Assembly (NCBI GenBank): GCA_937973905.1
Contig: CALJJR010000050.1
Location: forward strand, 1 to 35,983
Length of the DNA stretch: 35,983 nucleotides
Direction: 5' to 3'
Source: an uncultured Arenicella sp.
GTDB lineage: Bacteria; Pseudomonadota; Gammaproteobacteria; Arenicellales; Arenicellaceae
Position numbers and translations under genes: made by a program. Shown here piece by piece: positions 1 to 8,795 of the stretch (positions are counted from its first letter, which is position 1; each line of letters begins with the position of its first letter). Under the pieces are notes generated by a model. It did no database searches, was not told the origin of the DNA, and saw only the letters and a list, made by a program, of their open reading frames with translations.

Positions 1-1251
1 ATGCGAATCAAAGATGCAAAGGGTCGGGAATATCTGGACGCAGTCAGCGGCGGCTTGTGGACTGTGAACGTGGGTTACGGGCGCGAAACCATCGCCAAGG
101 CCGTTTACGACCAGCTCGTCAAACTGAACTTCTTTGCGCAAACCGCCGGCAATGTGCCGGCAGCGCAATTCGCTGAAAAGTTGATTGAAAAGATGCCCGG
201 CATGAGCCGAGTGTATTACTCAAACTCAGGCTCAGAGGCGAACGAAAAGGCCTACAAACTCGTTCGTCAAATTGCAGAAAAAAAATACGGCGGCAAGAAA
301 CATAAAATCTTGTTCCGCGAACGCGATTATCACGGCACCACGATCACCGCTTTGAGTTCTACAGGGCAATTTGAACGAAAAAACCAGTATGGCCCGTTCA
401 CCCCGGGGTTTGTGGAAATACCGCATTGTTTGGAATACCGCTCACAATGGGGAGACATTCCGGACTACGGTGTGAAAGCCGCTCTGGAAATGGAAAAAGT
501 GATCCTACGCGAAGGTCCAGATACGGTTGGCGCAGTCGTGTTAGAGCCAATCACTGCTGGCGGTGGCGTTATTACTCCTCCAGAAGGTTATTGGGAAACA
601 ATTCAGGAAATCTGCAAAAAATACGATGTGCTCTTGCACATTGACGAGGTCGTCTGTGGCCTCGGTAGAACCGGCAAGTGGTTTGGCTACCAACATTACG
701 GTATCCAACCAGATATTGTAACCATGGCCAAAGGCGTCGCTTCTGGGTATGCCGCTATCTCTTGCACGGTTACCACAGAAGCGGTTTTTGATATGTTTAA
801 GAGTGATGCAAGTGATCGCATGGGCTATTTTCGTGATGTCTCTACCTTTGGTGGTTGTGCCGCGGGCCCTGCTGCTGCACTGGAAAATATGCGCATCATT
901 GAAGAAGAAAATCTCCTTGAGAATGCGCAGGTGCAAGGCGAGTATTTTTTCAACAAACTCCTAGAGCTGAAAGAAAAACACGCAATCATCGGCGACGTAA
1001 GAGGCAAGGGCTTATTCGTTGGTCTAGAGCTAGTGCAAAACCGTGAAACCAAAGAACCCGTTGATGAGAGCGTGGTGATGAAGATTGCTGGACATTGCCA
1101 AAATCAAAGCGGCGTAATTATAGGGCGAACCAATCGCAGCTTTCGCTCACATAACAATACGATTGCGATCAGCCCAGCACTGATTGCCACGCAAAGCGAG
1201 ATCGACGAAATCGTAAACGCTTTGGATTTGGCTTTTAGCGAAGTGTCTTAA
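1..1251 (+). CDS. tpa: Taurine:pyruvate aminotransferase, 5'-partial
   Basis: Class III PLP-dependent aminotransferase that moves the amino group of taurine to pyruvate, giving sulfoacetaldehyde and alanine in the cytoplasm. Visible marks are the SGSEANE PLP-phosphate loop (residues 76-82), the IDEV motif with D215, and the Schiff-base lysine K244 in MAKG. The early DAVSGGLWTVNVGYGR stretch is very typical of Tpa. The frame is open from base 1 and the 416 residues are about 40-50 fewer than a usual Tpa, so the true start lies upstream of the window and the first ATG is internal. Substrate assignment rests on family resemblance plus the xsc and pta genes about 6-8 kb downstream. A related omega-amino-acid transaminase is the alternative. 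Confidence 0.87.
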   Translation: MRIKDAKGREYLDAVSGGLWTVNVGYGRETIAKAVYDQLVKLNFFAQTAGNVPAAQFAEKLIEKMPGMSRVYYSNSGSEANEKAYKLVRQIAEKKYGGKKHKILFRERDYHGTTITALSSTGQFERKNQYGPFTPGFVEIPHCLEYRSQWGDIPDYGVKAALEMEKVILREGPDTVGAVVLEPITAGGGVITPPEGYWETIQEICKKYDVLLHIDEVVCGLGRTGKWFGYQHYGIQPDIVTMAKGVASGYAAISCTVTTEAVFDMFKSDASDRMGYFRDVSTFGGCAAGPAAALENMRIIEEENLLENAQVQGEYFFNKLLELKEKHAIIGDVRGKGLFVGLELVQNRETKEPVDESVVMKIAGHCQNQSGVIIGRTNRSFRSHNNTIAISPALIATQSEIDEIVNALDLAFSEVS

Positions 1252-1343
1252 CAAGATAAGATTGAGAGATTACTTCGTTCGTCGTTATCGCGAAGAGCGA
1301 CGCGGCAACCTCATTGCTGGAACGCATGCGCACCAACCATAGT

Positions 1344-1367
1344 CCTGCGAAACTGACCTGCGAAACT
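1344..1367. repeat. Short tandem direct repeat after tpa
   Basis: CCTGCGAAACT occurs twice with a period of 13 bases (1344-1354 and 1357-1367), ending at the stop codon of the convergent MGMT-like gene. Its role is unknown. It may be a chance slippage repeat. Confidence 0.5.
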
Positions 1368-1771
1368 TAAGCCAGCTCATCCTCGCGAAGGCGGTCTAGT
1401 TCTGCACCATCAATACTCAGCTTCTTAGCGATCTTGTCTTTACTTGTTAGCAGTCGCCAAAAAGGCGTAACGTCACTCATAGCTGCGCCAGCATTTATCT
1501 CTTCAATTGCAGCCTCTGCTGAGATTCGAATAAATATCGCGGTCGATACCGGGCATGAAGCGTCGCACTTTGCTCGCCTCGCCAACTCTCTTCGAAATCG
1601 TTCAATAGTGCGTGTCTCTCCAAATGGAATTTCACGAACGGAGTCATCAACAATCTTCGGTGTTGCCACGAACATTTTCTGCCCGCGCTTAATTCCTGCG
1701 AAGTCTTTATCCAGCACTACATACTTCGGTGATTTGTTGCTTGCTAGATGTTCTTTGGGAGTTTTAGCCAT
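1367..1771 (-). CDS. MGMT-family (alkyltransferase-like) protein
   Basis: A 134-residue protein resembling the short bacterial 'MGMT family' proteins, which share the DNA-binding half of O6-methylguanine methyltransferase. The recognisable core runs from the IPFGETRTIERFRRELARR helix region through CPVSTAIFIRISAEAA to TPFWRLL near the end. The PCHR alkyl-acceptor motif of true MGMT is absent, so repair by suicidal alkyl transfer is not expected. By analogy with alkyltransferase-like proteins it may bind damaged DNA or have another role. I prefer the ATG at 1771 because GAGAG lies just upstream. An in-frame ATG at 1810 would add 13 residues. It is convergent with tpa. Confidence 0.6.
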   Translation of the reverse strand: MAKTPKEHLASNKSPKYVVLDKDFAGIKRGQKMFVATPKIVDDSVREIPFGETRTIERFRRELARRAKCDASCPVSTAIFIRISAEAAIEEINAGAAMSDVTPFWRLLTSKDKIAKKLSIDGAELDRLREDELA

Positions 1772-1939
1772 TGTTTCGCTCTCAGAATCGTCACTAACTA
1801 GTTCTAACATGGATCAAAGAAAAACAAAATAAGGCCACTTTTTATTCATTAAAAACAGTCACATAGCGTTAGCTGATTGGAGTCACGTCACTTGCACTAA
1901 AGTGATGAGAGAATCCTTCGACAATACTCGGAGCCGCCC

Positions 1940-2806
1940 ATGACACGTCTATCCCTCCTTATCGTCCTTCTGCTGCTCAGCGCATGCGCGACAACGTTTC
2001 CTCGGCCTGAAGTCGAAAGCCCAAGTGCAGAGGCAAAGGCTTCTGGTGGCCAGTTATTCTCGCGCACCTTCGTCGCCCACGGCGGCGCCAACATCGAACA
2101 GCTCGCCAACGTTAATGTTGGAATTACCGGCAAATGGAAGCAATTGATTCGGCGCATCCAACCGCTGGTGACGGATTTTAAATATCGCGTTGACTCACAA
2201 GAGCGATTGATAATCTCGCCACCCGTCTACGCATCACAATACCAAGGGCCCGCTGGGCGCAAATCGGTGTTCCGCAGTGCAGACGAGGTAACAGTTCATT
2301 ACAATGGCGAACTGTCGAGCGATGCGCAAGTATTGAGCTCTACGGCACTCACGGCCGACGCATTTCATTTATTTTTGTTAGGCCCGCTCAATCTTGAGAA
2401 GTGGCGAGATCAATTTGTGCTGCTCCCTCAGAAGAAGCTCAATGGTACGCTGCATGAACGCATCTACCTACAGCGTGAGCCAGGTTTTGGCCTATCAAAT
2501 GTTGATGAAATTGTGCTTTGGATCGATCCCGAAACCGATTTAACCACCTTGGTACAAATTACGCTTGAAGGCCATGCTTCAACCCAAGGGGCGCATGTAG
2601 AAGTGGAATATTTAGACTATACGACGCTGCAAGACTTTGTCTTTCCAAGCCGCTTTTTTGAACGCGTGAATGCGCCCATTGCGATTGATGCGCATGCTTG
2701 GCAGCTCACTGGCATTGATATCAACCGTGATTACGCAAGTGATGACCTCAAAGGCGCCCAGTACCTTGGTGAGGCTGCAAAACCTGCCCTACCGCTGCAG
2801 CATTAG
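1940..2806 (+). CDS. Putative lipoprotein, unknown function
   Basis: A 288-residue protein with a classic lipoprotein signal: a short basic start, a run of leucines, and the lipobox LSAC with the lipidated cysteine at position 16. The remainder is rich in beta-strand-like segments and could adopt a LolA/LolB-like fold, but that is inference and I do not recognise a named family. GGAG sits seven bases before the ATG. Residue +2 after the lipidated cysteine is Ala-Thr rather than Asp, which favours outer-membrane sorting. Its stop codon overlaps the end of the convergent MarR gene by four bases. Confidence 0.75.
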   Translation: MTRLSLLIVLLLLSACATTFPRPEVESPSAEAKASGGQLFSRTFVAHGGANIEQLANVNVGITGKWKQLIRRIQPLVTDFKYRVDSQERLIISPPVYASQYQGPAGRKSVFRSADEVTVHYNGELSSDAQVLSSTALTADAFHLFLLGPLNLEKWRDQFVLLPQKKLNGTLHERIYLQREPGFGLSNVDEIVLWIDPETDLTTLVQITLEGHASTQGAHVEVEYLDYTTLQDFVFPSRFFERVNAPIAIDAHAWQLTGIDINRDYASDDLKGAQYLGEAAKPALPLQH

Positions 2807-3282
2807 CATTGACCAGCTTCGTACTCCGACAGTGACGCCAATGCACCCAACATAACGCTGTTGGTGTGTTGTAAGTCAGCAGCACTCGCCCGCTTTACCA
2901 TTGAGATAACCACCTCACGTTGGATCAACTCGGTTTCCTGAACCAAGGCCTCGCCCGCTGCGGTTAGACAAATCAGCTTGGCTCTTTGATCTTCCTTGTT
3001 TGAACGAATTTCTACCAATCCGCTTTGGTTTAGCTTCTTTAATAAATTAGACACATTACTCTTAACAACTAACAGGCGCTTCGCCAGTTCTTTGGCTGTC
3101 ATATCGGGTTGCTGCTTAATATTCAGCAGTATTTCGTGCTGTGCGATTGAGATTTCGTGCTCAGCCAGGCGCTGATTTAGAACCCTTTGGCACTTGAGGA
3201 AAACCTTGCCCACATTGAGCCAATATTCGTGGAGTTCGGCGAAGTGAAGTTTGTGATGAAGTGCATGTGAATCTTTTTTCAT
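2803..3282 (-). CDS. MarR-family transcriptional regulator
   Basis: A 159-residue winged helix-turn-helix repressor of the MarR family. The recognition region (MTAKELAKRLLVVKSNVSNLL, residues 61-81) is followed by a wing with the characteristic D98-R100 pair, and both ends carry the dimerisation helices. It is divergent from the alpha/beta hydrolase gene. The 89-base gap holds two matching dyads, at 3302-3315 and 3335-3348, that are likely its operators, implying autoregulation and control of the hydrolase. The inducer is unknown. No convincing ribosome-binding site precedes the ATG. Confidence 0.88.
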   Translation of the reverse strand: MKKDSHALHHKLHFAELHEYWLNVGKVFLKCQRVLNQRLAEHEISIAQHEILLNIKQQPDMTAKELAKRLLVVKSNVSNLLKKLNQSGLVEIRSNKEDQRAKLICLTAAGEALVQETELIQREVVISMVKRASAADLQHTNSVMLGALASLSEYEAGQC

Positions 3283-3301
3283 ATCGACATTTTAGCATTT
3301 A

Positions 3302-3348
3302 GTACACTTGTGAACCAATAGCAACTCCTATATAGTTCACTAATGAAC
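3302..3348. promoter_or_regulatory. Two MarR-type operator dyads
   Basis: Site A is GTACACTTGTGAAC (3302-3315) and site B is GTTCACTAATGAAC (3335-3348). Site B sits inside a perfect palindrome with 10-base arms and a 4-base centre (3330-3353). The centres are 33 bases apart, about three helical turns, so two dimers would lie on the same face. Their position between a marR gene and its divergent neighbour fits MarR binding. Confidence 0.65.
3308..3336 (+). promoter_or_regulatory. Candidate sigma-70 promoter of the hydrolase gene
   Basis: A -35 like TTGTGA (3308-3313) and a -10 TATAGT (3331-3336) are separated by 17 bases. The -35 overlaps operator site A and the -10 overlaps the site B palindrome, the arrangement expected for repression by steric exclusion. 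Confidence 0.4.
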
Positions 3349-3371
3349 TATATTGATGTGATGGTGACAAA

Positions 3372-4202
3372 ATGCAAACAACGATGACCGAACGCAGACC
3401 ACCCTCGCTGCTGTCATTTCTTTTTGAGTCCCGAGCTCTCCTTGATGTTGCAAGCGTGCCGCTTACGCTCGCTGGTAGCAAGCTGGTCAGAAACCAAGCA
3501 AACCATGCTCTGCCAATTATTCTGTTCCCTGGCTTTGGCTCCGACGAGGTCTACCTAAAGGCTCTTGAACATTACTTAAGCAACCTAGGCTATCAAGCTG
3601 AAGGATGGGGGCTTGGCACAAATTTGGCCGGCGCCGATATAGACCATACTTTAGAAGACCTGCACCCGCGCTGGGAATTCGAAAGTCCTGACGGCTACAC
3701 GCCAGAGACCTACCGCGGTGAAGGCGGTGTTCCCATGTTGTGTGATAAGGCCATTGATCGAGTGATCAAACGTTCAGAGGAACTAGATTCGCCCGTCGTG
3801 CTTATAGGCTGGAGCCTTGGTGGTTACCTCGCCCGCGAATGCGCGCGCGAGCTGCCTGACCAAGTAGCTCAGGTGATTACATTTGGAGCGCCCGTTTATG
3901 GTGGCCCCAAGTACAGCCGTGTTGCAAGCGTGTTCAAAGCCAGAAACTTTGATCTTGATTGGATAGAAGAGTCCATCGAAAGACGCACCAGCAAACCCAT
4001 CATGCAGCCGATTACTTCGATCTACAGCAAATCAGATGGCATTGTTTCTTGGACGGCAGCGATCGACCAAGATAGCCCCAATGTCGAAAATATCGAAGTC
4101 AACGCCTCGCATCTCGGCATGGGGTTCAACCGAAAGGTGTGGAAGATAATCGCAGATGCGCTGCAAGCCAAGGCACTGCAGCAGGCGGAACTAACTTCTT
4201 AG
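3372..4202 (+). CDS. Alpha/beta hydrolase (esterase/lipase-like)
   Basis: A 276-residue alpha/beta-fold hydrolase. The nucleophile elbow is G-W-S-L-G with S148. LPIILFPGFGSDE (about residues 46-58) forms the oxyanion strand region, and the NASHLGMG segment near the C-terminus supplies the likely catalytic histidine. No signal peptide is evident, so it is probably cytoplasmic. An ATG 12 bases further on (3384) is an alternative start. It is divergent from marR and probably its target. It ends 12 bases inside the convergent FAD/GcvT gene. The substrate cannot be told from the sequence. Confidence 0.8.
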   Translation: MQTTMTERRPPSLLSFLFESRALLDVASVPLTLAGSKLVRNQANHALPIILFPGFGSDEVYLKALEHYLSNLGYQAEGWGLGTNLAGADIDHTLEDLHPRWEFESPDGYTPETYRGEGGVPMLCDKAIDRVIKRSEELDSPVVLIGWSLGGYLARECARELPDQVAQVITFGAPVYGGPKYSRVASVFKARNFDLDWIEESIERRTSKPIMQPITSIYSKSDGIVSWTAAIDQDSPNVENIEVNASHLGMGFNRKVWKIIADALQAKALQQAELTS

Positions 4203-6614
4203 CAACTGATTGGACGGATCGTAAACCGCGTCTATTTCAATGTGTGCCTTACGCATGCCTAGGCTGGTAAACACCTCTAATTCAGTGCCCTGCTCGACTA
4301 ACTCAGGTTTGATATAAGCGAACGCCAGGCTGTATCCAACCCGGTGCCCATAGGCGCCACTGGTGGTTATGCCTATAAGCTCGCCCTGATGGTAAACCGC
4401 TTCATTGCCAAAACATTCGCAAGCCACGTCGTCATCAAAGGCCAAATAGGCGAGCTTTATTTCGCCGCCTTCTTGCTCACGTTTTCGTACCGTCTCAACC
4501 CCAATAAAGTCTCGGCTGGTGTCGATAAACCTATCCATGCCAGCTTCCACACCGGTCATCTCTTCAGTGAATTCATGGCCCCATGCGCGATACATTTTTT
4601 CCATCCGCATTGAGTTGAAGGCAAGACCGCCAAAATCCCGCAAGCCCTTTTCTGCGCCAACGCGGAATAATGATTCGTAAATGCTCGGCAGTTGATAAAC
4701 AGGCATATGCAGCTCGTAACCAAGCTCACCCGCATAGCTGACTCGAATCGCTCGCACCATGGCGGCGTCCACTTGAATCATCTGCGTGGTCAACCAAGGA
4801 AAAGCCTTGTGCGACAAATCCGATGCACTCAGTTCTTGTAAAATTTCTCTGGATTTGGGGCCAGTTAACAGCACGCCTCCCCAAGCATCGGTACGATTGA
4901 TAATTTCGACATCAAAGCCATCGGCATGTTGCTCCATCCATTGATAGTCACGCACTTCACCACCCATCGGGCCCACTAAAAAGAAGTGTTCTTCATTGAT
5001 ACGCGTAATCGATTGCTCGGTCATGATGCCGCCGTTAGGCCCATGAAAAAGAGTCAATCCAAGCCGGCCATCTTGGCCAGGCAATTTGTTACAACTTAAG
5101 CGGTCGAGAAAAGCGTAGGCATCTTTGCCAATAATTTCATACTTGGCCGCACCCGAGATATCTGTAACTCCAGCCGCGTGTTGCACAGCCGCGCACTCAG
5201 CAGCGACTACCTCGTGTGTTTCATTTCTGCTCCAAGTGGGTGTTTCGTGCGGCACCTCTTTGGTGGCGAACCATTGCGGCTTTTCATAACCATGCACGAC
5301 ACCATGCACAGCGCCCTTCTCTTGCAATATTGCGTACAGCGGCCCGTTGCGTTGTGCACGCCCAATCGGCCGGTGTTCAGTGGCACCCATGGCGGTAAAC
5401 ATGGTTTCATAACTTTCTATCGCCTTGGTCACAAGAAAGTTTTTATCCTCATACGCCCATGCACCAAAGCGTCGGCTATCGAGCGGTGCCATATTGATTT
5501 CTGTTTCACCGTAGACCATCCATTGCGCCATGAATTTGCCCAGCGAACCCTGTGCAATGCCAATACTTGATCCACACAGATTCCAAAAATTGCGCAACCC
5601 TTCTTGCGGGCCGGCTAACACATTGTCGTCTGGCGTATGGGTAATGGGGCCGTTTACAACCGTAGATACGCCGACTTCACCAAACGCAGGAGTCAACTCC
5701 ATGCAGCGATCTAAAAATGGCATCAGGCGGTCTAAATCTCCCGGGAATAACTCACGATCAAAGCCCCAGTCCATACCGTCGAGTGCCCAAGGTTTAGAAC
5801 CCCAGGTTTCGTAAGGACCAACTAAGAACCCGTCGCCCTCTTGGCGAATGTAAGAGTTTGAATAAGAGTCACGGCAAACCGGCATCTCCTTCGTTAAGGC
5901 TTTTACATCCGGGTGCGCATCAGTGACCAAATACTGGTGCTCTAAATTAATGATCGGAACTTTAACCCCGACCATAGCGCCAACCTCAGGAGCAAAGCAC
6001 CCTGCGGCATTCACCACATGCTCGGCTCTGACCGTGCCCTTTTCGGTGATTACTTCCCACTCTCCGTTGGCGAGTTGATTGATATCAAGCACTCGGTTGT
6101 AGCGGCTTATGGTGGCCCCGTTTTTGCGTGCCGCTTGCGAGATCGGCATGACCACTGAAGTAGGGTCAACGTGACCATCATTCGGTGTGCTGACGATAAC
6201 TCTCGCCTTATCGAAATTCATCAGAGGGTTGAGCTCTTGTGCCTCGCGCTTGCTAATAATATTGAACTCGCAAGGGATGTTTTTTGAGCGGCTTTCCATA
6301 TTTCGAAACCACTCTTCTTCGAGCTGGGTATAGCCGATGCGTAAGCTGCCGGGCTGTTTAAATGGGGAAGGTTCACCCGTCAGTTCAGGGAGCTCTTTGG
6401 TGTAGAGATCAATCGATGCCTGATGCACCTGTGACACGGTCATACTGCCATTGAGGTTACACAGCAAACCCGCGGCATGCCAAGTAGAGCCGCTAGTGAG
6501 TTCGCCTTTGTCAATCAACAGCGTGTCGGTCCAGCCTTCTTTACTCAAGTGATACAGCAAGCTAACACCTAAGGAACCACCACCAACAATTACCACGCGT
6601 GCGTAATCAAGCAT
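4191..6614 (-). CDS. FAD-dependent dehydrogenase fused to GcvT (dimethylglycine/sarcosine dehydrogenase type)
   Basis: An 807-residue two-part enzyme. The N-terminal half is a DAO-type FAD oxidoreductase with the dinucleotide motif G11-x-G13-x-x-G16 and the GSTWHAAG segment. In dimethylglycine dehydrogenases the histidine of this segment (here H46) carries covalent FAD. The C-terminal half is a GcvT/aminomethyltransferase domain, which in this family passes the oxidised methyl group to tetrahydrofolate. Such enzymes demethylate N-methylated amines such as dimethylglycine or sarcosine. Here the gene lies between tpa and xsc and is divergent from xsc, so an N-methylated taurine is a plausible substrate (inference). 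GAGGAG lies just before the ATG. The length is normal for the family. Confidence 0.85.
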   Translation of the reverse strand: MLDYARVVIVGGGSLGVSLLYHLSKEGWTDTLLIDKGELTSGSTWHAAGLLCNLNGSMTVSQVHQASIDLYTKELPELTGEPSPFKQPGSLRIGYTQLEEEWFRNMESRSKNIPCEFNIISKREAQELNPLMNFDKARVIVSTPNDGHVDPTSVVMPISQAARKNGATISRYNRVLDINQLANGEWEVITEKGTVRAEHVVNAAGCFAPEVGAMVGVKVPIINLEHQYLVTDAHPDVKALTKEMPVCRDSYSNSYIRQEGDGFLVGPYETWGSKPWALDGMDWGFDRELFPGDLDRLMPFLDRCMELTPAFGEVGVSTVVNGPITHTPDDNVLAGPQEGLRNFWNLCGSSIGIAQGSLGKFMAQWMVYGETEINMAPLDSRRFGAWAYEDKNFLVTKAIESYETMFTAMGATEHRPIGRAQRNGPLYAILQEKGAVHGVVHGYEKPQWFATKEVPHETPTWSRNETHEVVAAECAAVQHAAGVTDISGAAKYEIIGKDAYAFLDRLSCNKLPGQDGRLGLTLFHGPNGGIMTEQSITRINEEHFFLVGPMGGEVRDYQWMEQHADGFDVEIINRTDAWGGVLLTGPKSREILQELSASDLSHKAFPWLTTQMIQVDAAMVRAIRVSYAGELGYELHMPVYQLPSIYESLFRVGAEKGLRDFGGLAFNSMRMEKMYRAWGHEFTEEMTGVEAGMDRFIDTSRDFIGVETVRKREQEGGEIKLAYLAFDDDVACECFGNEAVYHQGELIGITTSGAYGHRVGYSLAFAYIKPELVEQGTELEVFTSLGMRKAHIEIDAVYDPSNQLLRS

Positions 6615-7015
6615 TTACTTCTCCTCTCGCGCTGGAACTTTAGCGCTACAACCTTGGGATATATTTTATTTTTATCGGTGCCGAACACTTGGCTCAGCAA
6701 CACTTAACCGTGAGATATTGGCACCCATTAATCGGGCGCACAACAACCAGATTAAGCAACTTAATGGAACCAGCTTTTGATTGCTATCATGCAATCGACA
6801 TTGAGTGATTTAAAGCACCCTTAAGGATTTTAAAAAATAGAAATTTTAGCTGTTTTCATGCCTATTATTTTGATTATTGAGACTATTAGAGTCATTAAAT
6901 CTCAAATATGGTTGCTGCGCCAAATTCTCGTTGCTAATCTTACACGGCTAATTTGTACTCACAAACTAGCTCACAAAAAACTTATTCATCGACACTGAAA
7001 TTTGGAGGAAGGACC
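6615..7015. promoter_or_regulatory. Divergent control region of xsc and the FAD/GcvT gene
   Basis: This 401-base gap has no credible gene. It holds three dyads: ATTAAG-CAA-CTTAAT (6751-6765), GATTGC-TATCAT-GCAATC (6779-6796) and TTGAGA...TCTCAA (6877-6905), the last enclosing GACT-ATTAG-AGTC. The first two are perfect inverted repeats about 30 bases apart. They are candidate binding sites for a sulfonate-responsive regulator encoded outside the window. No promoter is clear enough to call. Confidence 0.45.
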
Positions 7016-8779
7016 ATGGCACGCATGACTCCTAGCGAAGCATTTGTAGAAACTCTGGTTGCCAATGGCGTAACTGATATTTTTGGCATTATGGGGTCAG
7101 CCTTTATGGATGCCATGGATATTTTCGCCCCCGCTGGAATCCGTTTGATTCCAGTTGTGCACGAACAAGGAGCGGCGCATATGGCAGATGGCTATGCGCG
7201 CGCCACGGGCAAGCATGGCGTGGTGATTGGTCAAAACGGACCGGGCATCAGCAACTGCGTAACGGCCATTGCGGCAGCTTATTGGGCGCACAGCCCGGTG
7301 GTTATGATTACGCCTGAAACGGGCACGCTGGGCCAAGGCTTAGGTGGCTTTCAAGAAGCCGATCAGCTGCCCATGTTCCGCGAATTCGTTAAGTATCAAG
7401 GCCATGTAAACAACCCCGCCAGAATGGCTGAATACACCGGCCGCTGCTTTGATCGTGCCTTATCCGAAATTGGCCCAACTCAGCTGAATATCCCGCGGGA
7501 TTATTTCTACGGCGATATCGATGTCGACATTCCCCAACCGGCGCGCTTGGACCGAGGCCCAGGCGGGGAACGTACGCTGCAAGAAGCCGCCGATCTGCTA
7601 GCGGAAGCTAAATTCCCAGTTATTGTTGCAGGGGGCGGTGTGGTTATGGCCGACGGTGTTGAAGAGTGTAAGGCGCTCGCAGAGCGGCTCGGTGCGCCGG
7701 TAGTCAACAGTTACCAACACAATGACTCGTTTCCTGCCAGCCATCCACTTTGGTGTGGGCCGCTAGGCTATCAAGGTTCTAAAGCCGGCATGAAATTAAT
7801 CTCCAAAGCCGATGTGGTGATTGCTCTGGGTTCACGCCTTGGGCCGTTTGGAACCTTGCCGCAACACGGCATGGACTATTGGCCAACCGATGCCAAGATC
7901 ATTCAGATTGATGCAGACCACAAAATGCTCGGCTTGGTGAAAAAGATTTCAGTCGGCATTTGCGGCGATGCCAAAGCCGCGGCCATTGCTCTAACCAATT
8001 TACTTACTGATAAAGCGCTGGCCTGCGATGCAAGTAAAGAAGCACGGGCAGCTGAAATTGCCGACGAGAAAAAAGCTTGGGAAGCAGAACTAGACGAGTG
8101 GATCCACGAGAAAGACGACTTCAGTCTGGACATGATCGAAGAAGCTAAGAACGAGCCGGGTAATTGGCTGCATCCGCGGCAAGTACTGCGTGAACTCGAA
8201 AAAGCCATGCCAGAAGACGTAATGGTCTCAACCGACATCGGTAATATCAATTCTGTTGCGCACAGTTATCTACGTTTTGAGCGACCCCGCTCGTTTTTCG
8301 CACCGATGAGTTTTGGTAACTGTGGATACGCACTGCCAACCATGATCGGCGCCAAAACAGCAGCGCCGGAACGTCCGGCGATTGCCTATGCAGGCGACGG
8401 CGCTTGGGCCATGAGCATGACCGAAATCATGACCAGCGTGCGCCACGACATTCCGGTTACCGGCGTGGTCTTTCATAATCGTCAATGGGGCGCAGAGAAA
8501 AAGAACCAGGTTGACTTCTATAACCGTCGCTTTGTTGCAGGCGAACTTGAAAGCGAGAGCTTTGCGGGTATCGCGCAAGCCATGGGCGCTGAAGGGATCG
8601 TCGTCGATAAGCTAGAAGATGTTGGCCCTGCCCTGAAGAAGGCCATCGATATGCAGATGAATGAGCGTAAAACCTGCGTGATCGAAATCATGTGCACCCG
8701 TGAGCTGGGCGATCCGTTCCGTCGCGATGCTTTGTCAAAACCGGTTCGCTACCTCGAGAAGTACAAAGACTACGTTTAG
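7016..8779 (+). CDS. xsc: Sulfoacetaldehyde acetyltransferase
   Basis: A thiamine-diphosphate enzyme that, with phosphate, cleaves sulfoacetaldehyde to acetyl phosphate and sulfite in the cytoplasm. The protein is 587 residues, normal for Xsc. The catalytic ThDP-activating glutamate is E50 (VHEQGAAHMADGYARATG), and the ThDP/Mg motif runs from G460-D461-G462 to N488. The opening RMTPSEAFVETLVANGVTDI and the RQWGAEKKNQ segment are typical of Xsc rather than acetolactate synthase. I chose the ATG at 7016 because GGAGGAAGG lies immediately before it. The open frame continues 63 bases upstream without such a signal. It is followed by a hairpin and then pta. Confidence 0.95.
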   Translation: MARMTPSEAFVETLVANGVTDIFGIMGSAFMDAMDIFAPAGIRLIPVVHEQGAAHMADGYARATGKHGVVIGQNGPGISNCVTAIAAAYWAHSPVVMITPETGTLGQGLGGFQEADQLPMFREFVKYQGHVNNPARMAEYTGRCFDRALSEIGPTQLNIPRDYFYGDIDVDIPQPARLDRGPGGERTLQEAADLLAEAKFPVIVAGGGVVMADGVEECKALAERLGAPVVNSYQHNDSFPASHPLWCGPLGYQGSKAGMKLISKADVVIALGSRLGPFGTLPQHGMDYWPTDAKIIQIDADHKMLGLVKKISVGICGDAKAAAIALTNLLTDKALACDASKEARAAEIADEKKAWEAELDEWIHEKDDFSLDMIEEAKNEPGNWLHPRQVLRELEKAMPEDVMVSTDIGNINSVAHSYLRFERPRSFFAPMSFGNCGYALPTMIGAKTAAPERPAIAYAGDGAWAMSMTEIMTSVRHDIPVTGVVFHNRQWGAEKKNQVDFYNRRFVAGELESESFAGIAQAMGAEGIVVDKLEDVGPALKKAIDMQMNERKTCVIEIMCTRELGDPFRRDALSKPVRYLEKYKDYV

Positions 8780-8795
8780 AACCCAAAATCGGCTT

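Noticed and set aside
541-936. 131-codon open frame antisense to tpa
   Set aside because: Shadow of the aminotransferase reading frame without any recognisable feature.
1434-1832. 132-codon open frame antisense to the MGMT-like gene
   Set aside because: The minus-strand frame gives a recognisable protein family. The plus-strand frame does not.
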